Below, one piece after another: positions 16,441-24,560 of a stretch of 40,031 bases of DNA. Numbering within the stretch: position 1 is the stretch's first letter; the number at the start of each line of letters is the position of its first letter. The DNA comes from JAAYHV01 sp035268985 (GTDB lineage: Bacteria; Bacillota; Clostridia; Peptostreptococcales; Anaerovoracaceae). The DNA is taken from assembly GCA_035268985.1 (NCBI GenBank), contig DATFJV010000093.1:1-40031 (forward strand), read 5' to 3'. A program made the position numbers and the translations under genes. The notes under the pieces were generated by a model. That model was not told the origin of the DNA and did not search any database. It saw only the letters and a program-made list of their open reading frames with translations.

Positions 16441-16656
16441 ATGTCTCGAAAAGGCAACTGTTATGATAATTCATTAATGGAGAATTTATTTGGCATTATG
16501 AAACAAGAAATGTATTATGACGTAGTTTATTACAGTTATGAAGAATTAGAAGATGCAATTATTAGATATATTAATTATTATAAAGAGAAACTAATCAAAG
16601 AAAAACTAGTATGGATGAGCCCTGTTGAATATAGGCTTAACTTCTTAGCTGCATAA
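16441..16656 (+). pseudogene. IS3-type transposase orfB, C-terminal fragment
   Basis: MSRKGNCYDNSLMENLFGIMKQEMYY is the conserved C-terminal part of the IS3 integrase domain around the last catalytic Glu (here SLMENLFG), and INYYKEKLIKEKLVWMSPVEYRL is the usual end (motifs shown in short pieces: RKGNCYDNS, MENLFG, MSPVEYRL). The frame has a TAA five codons upstream of the ATG, so the first two acidic catalytic residues are gone. Confidence 0.85.
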
Positions 16657-16660
16657 AGAA

Positions 16661-16692
16661 ATAGCGAAACAATATAAAAAGTGTTTCGCTAT
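16661..16692 (+). terminator. Hairpin at the right end of the IS remnant
   Basis: ATAGCGAAACA (16661-16671) pairs perfectly with TGTTTCGCTAT (16682-16692). Such stem-loops are common between orfB and the right end of IS3 elements. There is no good T run. Confidence 0.6.
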
Positions 16693-16759
16693 AAAGTTTA
16701 ACTAATTGGGGTCACATCAATACAGAATAAAGTCCTTAATAGTAGCTTAATATATTATT

Positions 16760-18157
16760 CTAAAGTTGAGATTGATTTTCGATATTAGAATTAAATAAGT
16801 AGTTATTAATACATTTTATTATATAATCAGAATCATCATTTTTTACAAAAATGTGCAATTGGTTGAGATTTTTATTCTTATTTTTTAAATATGTATTAGC
16901 TGTAAATCTTACAGTATCATAAGTTCTTAACTCTTCGTTGTTAGAAGCCTCATTGGACATGTTCATATCTGCATATAATTCAGAATCCGGATTACCAGTA
17001 AAACCTTTAATAAAATTTTTCTCTACTAATTCAGCATTTACGAAAGTACTAACTGTTTCTATCTGTTCCATAAGATTGCTAAGGGCTTCATTGTTTCGTG
17101 TGTTAGATGTAACGTTTAGCGTAAATTTATCTTCAGTTTTGTTAAACCCAGTTATAGTTGATATTCCGTAGACACTATCTGAAGTATCCATAGAAGTACC
17201 GTTGTTAATTGTATAAAGTAAACTTACTATGTTTTCGGTGGATTTATCACTATATGCCTTTTCAGGCAAATCAACTTCCTTATATGAATAATTGGCGTTT
17301 TCAAAGTCATCTGAATAGCTCTTATTGAATGAGCTTATTTTGTAATCCAAATAATCCGTAAATTTAATTTTACTATAATCATTTATTAGTAAAGTTATAT
17401 CGCAACCAATAGGATAAAGTCCGCCGTCAGTATTAAAGTTTATATCTGCCAGTTTATAAGCTATAGATTTCATTTTGAAATATGCCATTAATTCTCCCAA
17501 TATTTTTATAGGATTGGGATGTCTATTGACTTGTTCATCAAATGAAGCCGCCTTAATGTCGCTTATACTGATTTTAATTGCTGTATTATATAAATCATAG
17601 CTTTTTTCCGTAGGTATTGTTAATTCAAGTTCAGTTTGATTACCAGTGTTTATGGAAGCATGAGTCTTATAACTTGAATCCAGTACTATTACATTTGAAT
17701 TCTCATTAAAGTACTTAGTTGATAGGTTTAATGCTCCCTGATTTTTATCATATTCATTATTAAGAAGTATTATCTTTAATGGCCCGTGGTTTTCATTGTT
17801 TAATATTAGATATTGACAAAGTGATATTAAATGTATATCACTGTTAAAATCATATGGATTGTAACTACAACATATAATAGTGTCATCAACTTCTTCGTAA
17901 CCCAAAGTAGCGGGCATATCAAATATGATATTGCCATAGTTATCTTTTTCATAAATGACATTGTTTTCAGTAGACCAATTATTTATATAATCATTAAATC
18001 TATCAGTGGTACAGCCATAGGCAAATTCAGTTTCCAGTGTTTCAACATAGCTGGTCAATTCTATGTCTTTGTTATTGTCTCCATTAATATTATCACATGA
18101 ATAAAGGAAAGATGAAGAAAGGACCATTAAAATTAGTATACATATTTTGAATTTCAT
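16760..18157 (-). CDS. Lipoprotein resembling an inactive M20/PepD-type peptidase
   Basis: The 465-aa protein begins with a lipoprotein signal (hydrophobic stretch then FLYSC, about residue 21), so it is probably tethered outside the membrane. The next 100 residues resemble the start of PepD-like dipeptidases: NVIYEKDNYGNIIFDMPATLGYE then TIICCSYNPYD. In active M20 enzymes the last segment would be GHMDMV, supplying zinc ligands; here His is missing. Further parts (IKILGELMAYF, PIGCDITLLIN) fit a peptidase fold loosely. The ATG at 18157 fits CGAGGT upstream better than the upstream ATG. It points against its neighbours and ends in TAG. The fold call is tentative. Confidence 0.55.
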   Translation of the reverse strand: MKFKICILILMVLSSSFLYSCDNINGDNNKDIELTSYVETLETEFAYGCTTDRFNDYINNWSTENNVIYEKDNYGNIIFDMPATLGYEEVDDTIICCSYNPYDFNSDIHLISLCQYLILNNENHGPLKIILLNNEYDKNQGALNLSTKYFNENSNVIVLDSSYKTHASINTGNQTELELTIPTEKSYDLYNTAIKISISDIKAASFDEQVNRHPNPIKILGELMAYFKMKSIAYKLADINFNTDGGLYPIGCDITLLINDYSKIKFTDYLDYKISSFNKSYSDDFENANYSYKEVDLPEKAYSDKSTENIVSLLYTINNGTSMDTSDSVYGISTITGFNKTEDKFTLNVTSNTRNNEALSNLMEQIETVSTFVNAELVEKNFIKGFTGNPDSELYADMNMSNEASNNEELRTYDTVRFTANTYLKNKNKNLNQLHIFVKNDDSDYIIKCINNYLFNSNIENQSQL

Positions 18158-18183
18158 TTTAACCTCGTAAATTAATTGTTTAT

Positions 18184-18212
18184 TTGTCATGTAAATTAAT
18201 ATATAATATAGT
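18184..18212 (+). promoter_or_regulatory. Possible promoter of the GNAT gene
   Basis: TTGTCA (18184-18189) and TATAGT (18207-18212) are 17 bp apart in the divergent gap. The match is fair, but the DNA is very AT-rich. Confidence 0.35.
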
Positions 18213-18286
18213 CATGACCAATATATTTTAACATAAATATTTATAATTCTAAAGAGATTATCTGAAAGTTATGTGTGGAGGCTTAT

Positions 18287-18826
18287 ATGGAAACTAAAAG
18301 ACTATTGTTAAGAGAAACAGAATTGTCTGATTGCAAACTTTTCTATAAATGGGAGAAGGACCCAGACATAGTTGAATATTTAGCATTTGAAAAGGATTTG
18401 GAATATGAGGATGTAGTAAAAGATTTAGTAATAGAATCTAGTGATCCTAAGAAGATGCTTTTAACTATATCATTAAAAGAAGAAAATGTACCAATAGGTA
18501 GAGTTATTGTTTCAAGAATCAATTATCATGAAGATTCCTTAGATATAACTAAAATATTCATAGGAGAAACTGGTAAACAAAACCAAGGCTATGGTAGAGA
18601 AGCAATAGAAGCATTGTTAGAATATTCTTTTTTAGAATTGAACATGGAAAGAGTTACCCTTGACTATTTTGTTGAAAACAAAAGGGCAGAAGCGCTATAC
18701 AGGAGTATGGGATTTCAATACGAAGGGCTAATGAGAAACGCATGCAAAAAAGATGGCAAATATTACAATTTAAAACTTATGTCCATGCTTAGGAACGAAT
18801 ATTTTTCAATATATAAAAAAGTTTAA
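18287..18826 (+). CDS. GNAT acetyltransferase, RimJ/RimL-like
   Basis: The 179-aa protein is a GNAT N-acetyltransferase of the RimJ/RimL/SpeG type. It opens METKRLLLRETELSD, has the acetyl-CoA loop GKQNQGYGREAIEALL (Q/R-x-x-G-x-G/A pattern), and ends with NKRAEALYRSMGFQYEG. Family members acetylate ribosomal protein N-termini, polyamines or other amines; the substrate here is unknown. The ATG at 18287 was chosen because GTGGAGG (18275-18281) then serves as ribosome binding site. It stands alone ahead of the rpmB promoter. Confidence 0.85.
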   Translation: METKRLLLRETELSDCKLFYKWEKDPDIVEYLAFEKDLEYEDVVKDLVIESSDPKKMLLTISLKEENVPIGRVIVSRINYHEDSLDITKIFIGETGKQNQGYGREAIEALLEYSFLELNMERVTLDYFVENKRAEALYRSMGFQYEGLMRNACKKDGKYYNLKLMSMLRNEYFSIYKKV

Positions 18827-18834
18827 AAAAACAC

Positions 18835-18864
18835 TTGATATATTATTGAAGTGTATGATATAAT
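18835..18864 (+). promoter_or_regulatory. rpmB promoter
   Basis: TTGATA (18835-18840), 18 bp, TATAAT (18859-18864), with a TG one base before the -10. Confidence 0.75.
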
Positions 18865-18920
18865 ATCGCTTGCGTTGAAAAAAAGAAAATAACATTTTTA
18901 TATATAAGGAGGTGCGGAAG

Positions 18921-19115
18921 ATGTCAAGAAAATGTGATATTTGTGGTAAAGGCCAGGTTTCAGGGAATACGGTTTCTCACTCAGTTAGACATACTAAAAG
19001 AAAGTGGAATGCCAATATTCAGAATGTAAGAGTTGTAAATGAAAACGGTAGCGTAAGAAAAGCTAACGTTTGTACAAGATGCCTGAGATCAGGTAAAGTT
19101 AACCGTGCCGTGTAA
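18921..19115 (+). CDS. rpmB: 50S ribosomal protein L28
   Basis: The 64-aa protein is bacterial L28 with both zinc-ribbon pairs present (CDIC near the N-terminus and CTRC near the C-terminus), the Cys-containing form that needs zinc. The motif HSVRHTKRKWNAN is typical. AAGGAGGTG lies before the ATG at 18921; the upstream GTG at 18912 is part of that site. A strong terminator follows, so L28 is a single-gene unit. Confidence 0.97.
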   Translation: MSRKCDICGKGQVSGNTVSHSVRHTKRKWNANIQNVRVVNENGSVRKANVCTRCLRSGKVNRAV

Positions 19116-19130
19116 TAATTGACTGTAATT

Positions 19131-19164
19131 AGCCTTAAACTTGTTTGTTTAAGGCTTTTTTATT
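19131..19164 (+). terminator. rpmB terminator
   Basis: Perfect 10-bp stem AGCCTTAAAC / GTTTAAGGCT (19131-19140, 19147-19156), TTGTTT loop, six T. Confidence 0.92.
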
Positions 19165-19170
19165 ATATTT

Positions 19171-19200
19171 TTACATATAAATGGACAAATATGATATAAT
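19171..19200 (+). promoter_or_regulatory. Promoter of the asp23-recG-rsmD-coaD operon
   Basis: TTACAT (19171-19176), 18 bp, TATAAT (19195-19200) with the extended TG at 19192-19193. Confidence 0.65.
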
Positions 19201-19225
19201 TATATAAAAAGCAAAGGGGATAATT

Positions 19226-19627
19226 ATGGCAACAATAAAAAATACGGAAGTTGGTATTATTAGCATTAATAATTATGCCATAGAAAAATTAGTTATAAAA
19301 AACCTTCTAAAAAAAAGAAATTTAATTATACTTACAAATAAAAAAGGTAAACCTATAGTTACTAAAGGTATTAGGTTAAAGCCTTCGGATTACGTAAGTG
19401 CTGTTGAAATAACTGAATATGAAGATAAACTTTTTATTAAAATTTATTTCATAATAGAGTTTGGAATTAGTATTAATAAGGAAACTAACAAAATCTTTGA
19501 CATGATTGAAAGGGATTTTGAAAATATAGGTTTAGATAAACCGACCCAAATTACAGCAAAGATAACAGGTGTAAAATCCAAGCAAACAGCCAAAAGAGAG
19601 TTAGAGGTAGTTAGAAGAAATGAGTAA
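19226..19627 (+). CDS. Asp23/Gls24-family protein
   Basis: This 133-aa protein looks like an Asp23/Gls24 (YloU-type) protein: NTEVGIISINNYAIEKLV at the front corresponds to the G-I-V-x-I family start, and a central IYFIIEFGISI strand region follows. Its place directly after rpmB and before recG is where the Asp23-like gene lies in most Bacillota. In many of those genomes a DAK-domain (YloV/FakA-like) gene sits between it and recG; here that gene is absent and asp23 overlaps recG by 8 bases. It is more divergent than usual. Family members act in cell-envelope stress; the exact role is unclear. Confidence 0.7.
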   Translation: MATIKNTEVGIISINNYAIEKLVIKNLLKKRNLIILTNKKGKPIVTKGIRLKPSDYVSAVEITEYEDKLFIKIYFIIEFGISINKETNKIFDMIERDFENIGLDKPTQITAKITGVKSKQTAKRELEVVRRNE

Positions 19628-21680
19628 AACTCTTAGTTTAGGTGATAGTTTAAACTACATTAATGGAATAGGACCTAAAAAAGCTAGAGCCTTAAATAAT
19701 TTAGGGCTTTTTAATATTATAGATTTGCTAAATTATTTTCCATATAAGTACCAGGATAGGCGTAAAGTGACCAAAATAGCCAATCTAAGCTTAGATAATA
19801 TATATCTAATAGAATGTACTGTTTTAAATTTAAAATTTGATTCTAAGGGATATAAAAAGAAATCAGGTAGACTAAGACTTATTTGTGAAGATAAAACAGG
19901 TAAAATATCAATAGTATTTTTTAATGGAGGATATTTAATAAATACGTTTCATAAAGGAGAAAAATTCTTATTTTATGGAAAATCTATGAAGGCATATAGC
20001 AAAAACGCTGCATTTAAATACCAGTTTACAAATCCAGAATACATAAAAAGTGGTAGCGAAAATGACATTAGATGTATAATGCCTTTATATAGAACGCCTA
20101 AAGGTATTAGTCAAAAAGATTTTCAAAAATGGGTAAACAAAGCTTTAGAAATAAATGAAGAACTAGTTGAATGGATTCCCAAGGACATTCAAGTTGAAAA
20201 TAATATGTGTGATATAAAATATGCTATTTCTAACATTCATTACCCTAAGGATAAAAAATCCATAAATATAGCGAAATATAGATTGTTATATGGTGACTTT
20301 TTATCTTATAAAATATCGCAAAAATTAAGTAATACAGATGTAATTAAATGTCCTAAGTTAAATAATGTTAATTTTAAGAAATTTGAAGATAAAGTATCTT
20401 TTAAACTTACTAAAGGTCAAAGGGATGCAGTTAATGATTTAAAGGCTGATTTAATTAGCGATAAACCTATGAATAGATTGTTGCAAGGTGATGTGGGTAG
20501 CGGTAAAACAGTCGTCTCCCAATATGCTATATACATGGTAATGGAAAATGATTACCAAGTTGCATATATGGCACCCACAGAATTATTAGCCAAACAGGTT
20601 TATGAAAGTATGAAATCCATATTTGTTGATATGGGATATGATATTTGTCTTTTAACTAGTTCTGTTTCAAATAAAAATAAAAAATTAATAAAAGAGGATA
20701 TCAAAGCAAATAGGTTTAGATTAATTGTGGGGACTCATTCTCTTTTACAAGAGGACATAGCTTTTAATAATTTATCTTTAACCATAATTGACGAGCAACA
20801 TAGATTCGGGGTAAACCAACGTAAAATACTAAAAGAAAAATCAATTTGTCCAAACGTACTAGTAATGAGCGCAACTCCTATTCCAAGAACTTTAGCAGCT
20901 ACTGTATATGGTGATATGGATTTTAGTGTTATAAATACTTTGCCTATTGGTAGGAAACCAATAATTACCAACGTATATAATGAAAGTTCTAGAGAAAAAG
21001 CATATACAGCTCTAAAAAAAGAATTGTTACTTGGACACCAAGGTTATGTGGTTGCACCATTAATAGAGGAATCCATAGAATTGGAATTAATATCTGTTAA
21101 TGAAATATTTGATGAATTAAAAGAAAGATATAAAGGTTTTAAACTAGGACTACTTCATGGTAGGTTGAATTCTGAAGAAAAAGACGGATTAATGATAGAA
21201 TTTTCGAAAGGAAATATTGATCTATTGGTTTCTACTATAGTTATTGAAGTTGGAATAGATGTTAAAAATACAACAGTGATACTGATTGAAAATGCTGAAA
21301 GATTTGGTTTAGCTCAACTTCATCAATTAAGAGGTAGAGTGGGTAGAAGTAATATGCAGTCCTATTGTTATTTAATATCACATGGCGAATCTGAAATTTC
21401 AAAAACCAGAATGAATGCAATGTTAAAGTATTCCAGTGGATTCCAAATTAGCGAAGAAGACTTTAAATTAAGAGGTCCAGGGGATATAAACGGGACCATT
21501 CAGCATGGCAACAATCTTGATATTGATAATTTTATTAAATATATAGAAATTTTAGAAAAAGCTGGAGAAGATGCGACAGATATATTAAAGAAAGATCCAA
21601 ATCTAGAAAACAAAAATAATAAATTATTAAAGGAAAAATCTTTAAATAGAGAGGTTATTAGTTATAAAGAAATAATTTAG
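19620..21680 (+). CDS. recG: ATP-dependent DNA helicase RecG
   Basis: RecG remodels stalled replication forks and branched DNA. At 686 aa it has normal family length: an N-terminal wedge/OB domain (about 1-240), then two helicase domains with Walker A GDVGSGKT (290-297), DEQH (391-394), SATPIPRTLA, and motif VI QLRGRVGRSN. The C-terminal EEDFKLRGPGDINGT is the RecG hairpin region. It starts inside the end of the asp23-like gene. It ends in TAG, and the codons after it (GAG GAA CAG) run in phase into the rsmD ATG, so amber read-through would make a RecG-RsmD fusion. Confidence 0.96.
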   Translation: MSKTLSLGDSLNYINGIGPKKARALNNLGLFNIIDLLNYFPYKYQDRRKVTKIANLSLDNIYLIECTVLNLKFDSKGYKKKSGRLRLICEDKTGKISIVFFNGGYLINTFHKGEKFLFYGKSMKAYSKNAAFKYQFTNPEYIKSGSENDIRCIMPLYRTPKGISQKDFQKWVNKALEINEELVEWIPKDIQVENNMCDIKYAISNIHYPKDKKSINIAKYRLLYGDFLSYKISQKLSNTDVIKCPKLNNVNFKKFEDKVSFKLTKGQRDAVNDLKADLISDKPMNRLLQGDVGSGKTVVSQYAIYMVMENDYQVAYMAPTELLAKQVYESMKSIFVDMGYDICLLTSSVSNKNKKLIKEDIKANRFRLIVGTHSLLQEDIAFNNLSLTIIDEQHRFGVNQRKILKEKSICPNVLVMSATPIPRTLAATVYGDMDFSVINTLPIGRKPIITNVYNESSREKAYTALKKELLLGHQGYVVAPLIEESIELELISVNEIFDELKERYKGFKLGLLHGRLNSEEKDGLMIEFSKGNIDLLVSTIVIEVGIDVKNTTVILIENAERFGLAQLHQLRGRVGRSNMQSYCYLISHGESEISKTRMNAMLKYSSGFQISEEDFKLRGPGDINGTIQHGNNLDIDNFIKYIEILEKAGEDATDILKKDPNLENKNNKLLKEKSLNREVISYKEII

Positions 21681-21689
21681 GAGGAACAG

Positions 21690-22256
21690 ATGAAAATTAC
21701 ATCAGGTGAATACAAACACAGAAAATTAATTATACCCTATGGTTATGAAACTAGACCTACGAGTGCAAAAGTTAGAGAAGCAGTTTTTAGTATGATTGGT
21801 GAAAACGTATATGATGCTATGGTACTGGATTTATTTGCTGGTTCAGGTAGCATGGGATTAGAAGCCTTATCACGTGGTGCAAAAAGATGTCTTTTCTGTG
21901 ACAATTCTCAAAAAAGTATAGACGCTATTAAAGAAAATATCGATAAATGCAAAGCAAATATGTGGTCAGATATATACAAGGGTGACTTTAAGAAGAACCT
22001 AGATAGGATTAATGAATCCTTTGATATAATTTTTTTAGATCCGCCATATAAATTAGGATATTATGAGGAATGTATAAATATTATTACAGAAAAAGGTCTA
22101 TTAAATGAAGATGGTATCATAATAATTGAACATGACATCAGAGATGTTTTTGAATATGAAAAATACAATTTAAATAAAATTAAGGAAAAAAATTATGGTA
22201 AAATAGGTATAAGTATATTTAAATTTGTTAATATTGCATTAGAAAAGAATATTTGA
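21690..22256 (+). CDS. rsmD: 16S rRNA (guanine966-N2)-methyltransferase
   Basis: The 188-aa protein methylates G966 of 16S rRNA during 30S assembly. It opens MKITSGEYKHRKL and shows RPTSAKVREAVFSMI, the SAM-binding VLDLFAGSGSMGLEALSRGA, and the catalytic IIFLDPPYKLGYY (DPPY). AGGAGG lies just before the ATG, within 10 bases of the recG stop. The recG-rsmD-coaD order is standard in Bacillota. Confidence 0.96.
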   Translation: MKITSGEYKHRKLIIPYGYETRPTSAKVREAVFSMIGENVYDAMVLDLFAGSGSMGLEALSRGAKRCLFCDNSQKSIDAIKENIDKCKANMWSDIYKGDFKKNLDRINESFDIIFLDPPYKLGYYEECINIITEKGLLNEDGIIIIEHDIRDVFEYEKYNLNKIKEKNYGKIGISIFKFVNIALEKNI

Positions 22257-22287
22257 TAGAATTGATTTTATTATGGAGGACATTAAT

Positions 22288-22773
22288 ATGAAAAGAGCAT
22301 TATACGCAGGTTCTTTTGACCCTATCACCTGCGGACATTTAGACATAATTAAAAGGGCATCTAAAATGTATGATGAGGTTACGGTCGGGGTTATTAATAA
22401 TCCTAGTAAGAAACCTTTGTTTAGTGTCGATGAAAGAAAAGATATGGTAAAACTTGTTACTAGTGAATTAGATAACATAGTTATAGATTCATTTTCTGGG
22501 TTACTAGCTAAATATGTAAATGAAAACAAATTCGATATTGTAATTAGAGGGCTTAGAGCAACTACAGACTTTGAGTATGAATTGCAAATGGCCCAAATGA
22601 ACGCCAGACTATTTAACCAATGTACCGAAACGGTATTTTTGATGACTAATCCAAAATATTCTTTTATAAGCTCCAGCATGATAAAAGAAGTGGTTATGTT
22701 AGGCGGAGATGTGGATGGACTTGTAATAGATGAAATATTTGAGTTAACTAAGAAAAAATTTAATGGGAGGTAA
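22288..22773 (+). CDS. coaD: Phosphopantetheine adenylyltransferase
   Basis: CoaD catalyses the adenylylation of 4'-phosphopantetheine, the penultimate step of coenzyme A synthesis. The 161-aa protein has YAGSFDPITCGHLDII (the nucleotidyltransferase TxGH site), VIRGLRATTDFEYELQMA and FISSSMIKEV near the end. The ATG at 22288 was chosen because the upstream in-frame ATG at 22273 is part of the ATGGAGGA ribosome binding site. The next gene begins 2 bases after the stop. Confidence 0.96.
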   Translation: MKRALYAGSFDPITCGHLDIIKRASKMYDEVTVGVINNPSKKPLFSVDERKDMVKLVTSELDNIVIDSFSGLLAKYVNENKFDIVIRGLRATTDFEYELQMAQMNARLFNQCTETVFLMTNPKYSFISSSMIKEVVMLGGDVDGLVIDEIFELTKKKFNGR

Positions 22774-22775
22774 TC

Positions 22776-23333
22776 ATGAGTGACACTACAATAAAGGTGA
22801 TGGATTTACTTGAGGAAATTGAAGACATACTTGAAAGTTCTGGGAAATTTTTACTTACTGAAAAACTTATAGTTGATGGTAAGGAAATTTTAGACATTAT
22901 CGAACAAATTAGAGTTAACATGCCTAAGGATATACAGCAAGCTAAATGGGTAAAAGATGAACAAGAAAGAATTTTAAATGAAGCTAAGAGTGAATATGAT
23001 AGAATAATAATAGAAGCTAATAAACAGGCTGAGTATTTAGTTGAATCCAGTGCAATTAAAAAAGAAGCTGAAAAGAGAGCTGAAACAATATTAAATGAAG
23101 CCGAAAATCATAACAGATATATTAAACTCAGAACCTATGAGTATGTGGATAAGTTGATATATGATATGCAAAATAGTATGGCTAAAATTACCGAAGATTA
23201 CTTTACACCAATGTATGAATACCTTGAAAACACAATTCAAGAGGTGGATAGTAAATTTGACAGCAACAGGGCGGAAATAAAAGCTTTGGCTGCTAAAGTT
23301 CAAGAATTAGATGGAGAAGATGAGGAAGTGTAA
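22776..23333 (+). CDS. Coiled-coil protein of the coaD-tmcAL cluster, function unknown
   Basis: The 185-aa protein is charged and mostly helical, with no membrane helix or signal. Residues about 55-110 form a coiled coil rich in Glu, Lys and Ala (WVKDEQERILNEAKSEYD, KKEAEKRAETILNEAE), similar to ATP synthase b-subunit or DivIVA-like stalks; homologues are often labelled ATPase without support. It starts 2 bases after coaD and stops 2 bases before tmcAL, so it belongs to this operon, as in many clostridia. A scaffolding role is a guess. Confidence 0.75.
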   Translation: MSDTTIKVMDLLEEIEDILESSGKFLLTEKLIVDGKEILDIIEQIRVNMPKDIQQAKWVKDEQERILNEAKSEYDRIIIEANKQAEYLVESSAIKKEAEKRAETILNEAENHNRYIKLRTYEYVDKLIYDMQNSMAKITEDYFTPMYEYLENTIQEVDSKFDSNRAEIKALAAKVQELDGEDEEV

Positions 23334-23335
23334 AT

Positions 23336-24499
23336 ATGTCTACTGTGGGAATAGTATCTGAATACAATCCATTTCATAAAGGACATCTTTATCATATATA
23401 TAAATCAAAAGAATTAACAAGTGCCGATAAAGTTATTTGTGTTATGAGTGGGAATTTTGTGCAAAGGGGAATGCCTTCAATATTGCCCAAAGAAATTAGA
23501 GCTAGACATGCAATTATGAATGGTGCAGATTTGGTAATTGAAATACCCATGGTTTATTCTGTTGCCAGTTCAGATATATTTGCCAAAGCAGGAGTTAGTA
23601 TATTGGAAGCACTTAACTGCGAATATATTTCCTTTGGCAGTGAGTGTGGAGATATTGATAGACTAAAGGAAGTTTCTAACAACCTTTTAGATGAAAGGCT
23701 TGATGAATATATCAAGTCTTTTTATGGTATTGGTATCAATTATCCTAAAGCTAGAGAAATAGCATATAATGAATTGTTTAATGATAAATGCGAGTTACTT
23801 AACAAGCCAAATAATATTTTGGGTTTGGAATATTTGAAGTTTATTAATTTTCTTAAGCCTGTAACTGTTAAAAGAGTTGGATCTGATTACAATTCCTTAG
23901 AAATAAACTCAGAAAAAAAATATCAATCAGCAACTGCCATAAGAAGTAATTTATATGAAGGCTCTGATATATCAAATTACGTTCCCCAAAACACCTTAAA
24001 TGACTTAAATTATGAAAATAAAGTGAATTTAAACAATTATTTTAATTTAATTAAATATAGGATATTAATAGGTGATATAAATGATTTTGAAAATTGTCCA
24101 TCAGGAGGTGAGGGCCTTGGAAATAAATTAAAAAATGAAATAAATAATGTGGATAACCTTGAAGATTTAATTGAAAATGTTAAATCTAAAAGATATACGA
24201 GGACTCGAATATGTAGATTATTGGTTCAAGTTTTAATAGATATAGATAGAAAGTATATTAACTATGATAAGATAGGGTATATTAAGCCTTTAGCTTTTAA
24301 TGATAGAGGTGCAAAGATATTAAATAATAGCCAATTGAAAGTAATTTCAAATATTAATAAAATTAAACATAGCGACATATTTGATGAGTATAGCCTTGAA
24401 AAGGAAATACTCTCAACAGATATATATAACTTAATATCAGGACGAAATCTGTATAAAAATTCGGAAAAAGTTTTAAAACCGCAATTTATTGACTTTTAA
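23336..24499 (+). CDS. tmcAL: tRNA(Met) cytidine acetate ligase
   Basis: TmcAL (YlbM family) uses ATP and acetate to acetylate the wobble cytidine of elongator tRNA-Met. The 387-aa protein shows the nucleotidyltransferase start GIVSEYNPFHKGHLYHI, then SGNFVQRGMPSILPK, GADLVIEIPMVYSVASSD and FGSECGD, all hallmarks of the family. YQSATAIRSNL lies in the second half. Its product uses acetate, and the next gene is acetate kinase, a frequent pairing in clostridia. Confidence 0.94.
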   Translation: MSTVGIVSEYNPFHKGHLYHIYKSKELTSADKVICVMSGNFVQRGMPSILPKEIRARHAIMNGADLVIEIPMVYSVASSDIFAKAGVSILEALNCEYISFGSECGDIDRLKEVSNNLLDERLDEYIKSFYGIGINYPKAREIAYNELFNDKCELLNKPNNILGLEYLKFINFLKPVTVKRVGSDYNSLEINSEKKYQSATAIRSNLYEGSDISNYVPQNTLNDLNYENKVNLNNYFNLIKYRILIGDINDFENCPSGGEGLGNKLKNEINNVDNLEDLIENVKSKRYTRTRICRLLVQVLIDIDRKYINYDKIGYIKPLAFNDRGAKILNNSQLKVISNINKIKHSDIFDEYSLEKEILSTDIYNLISGRNLYKNSEKVLKPQFIDF

Positions 24500-24501
24500 T
24501 A

Positions 24502-24529
24502 TTGAAAAATAATGTGCAAGTGGTATAAT
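24502..24529 (+). promoter_or_regulatory. ackA promoter
   Basis: TTGAAA (24502-24507), 16 bp, TATAAT (24524-24529) with an extended TG at 24521-24522. Confidence 0.7.
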
Positions 24530-24560
24530 AAAATTTGATAATAAATTTATGGAGGTTCAA

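Larger units (their letters stand above)
16140..16705 (+). mobile_element. Decayed, internally deleted IS3/IS150-type insertion sequence
   Basis: Remains of orfA (16205-16390) and the last part of orfB (16441-16656) are separated by only 50 bases, whereas a complete element is about 1.3-1.5 kb. The right end (near GGGGTCACATCA, about 16708) and the left end (ATCCCACTTAAGT, about 16139) match only weakly as inverted ends. The element separates the methylamine island from the following genes and cannot move by itself. Confidence 0.75.
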
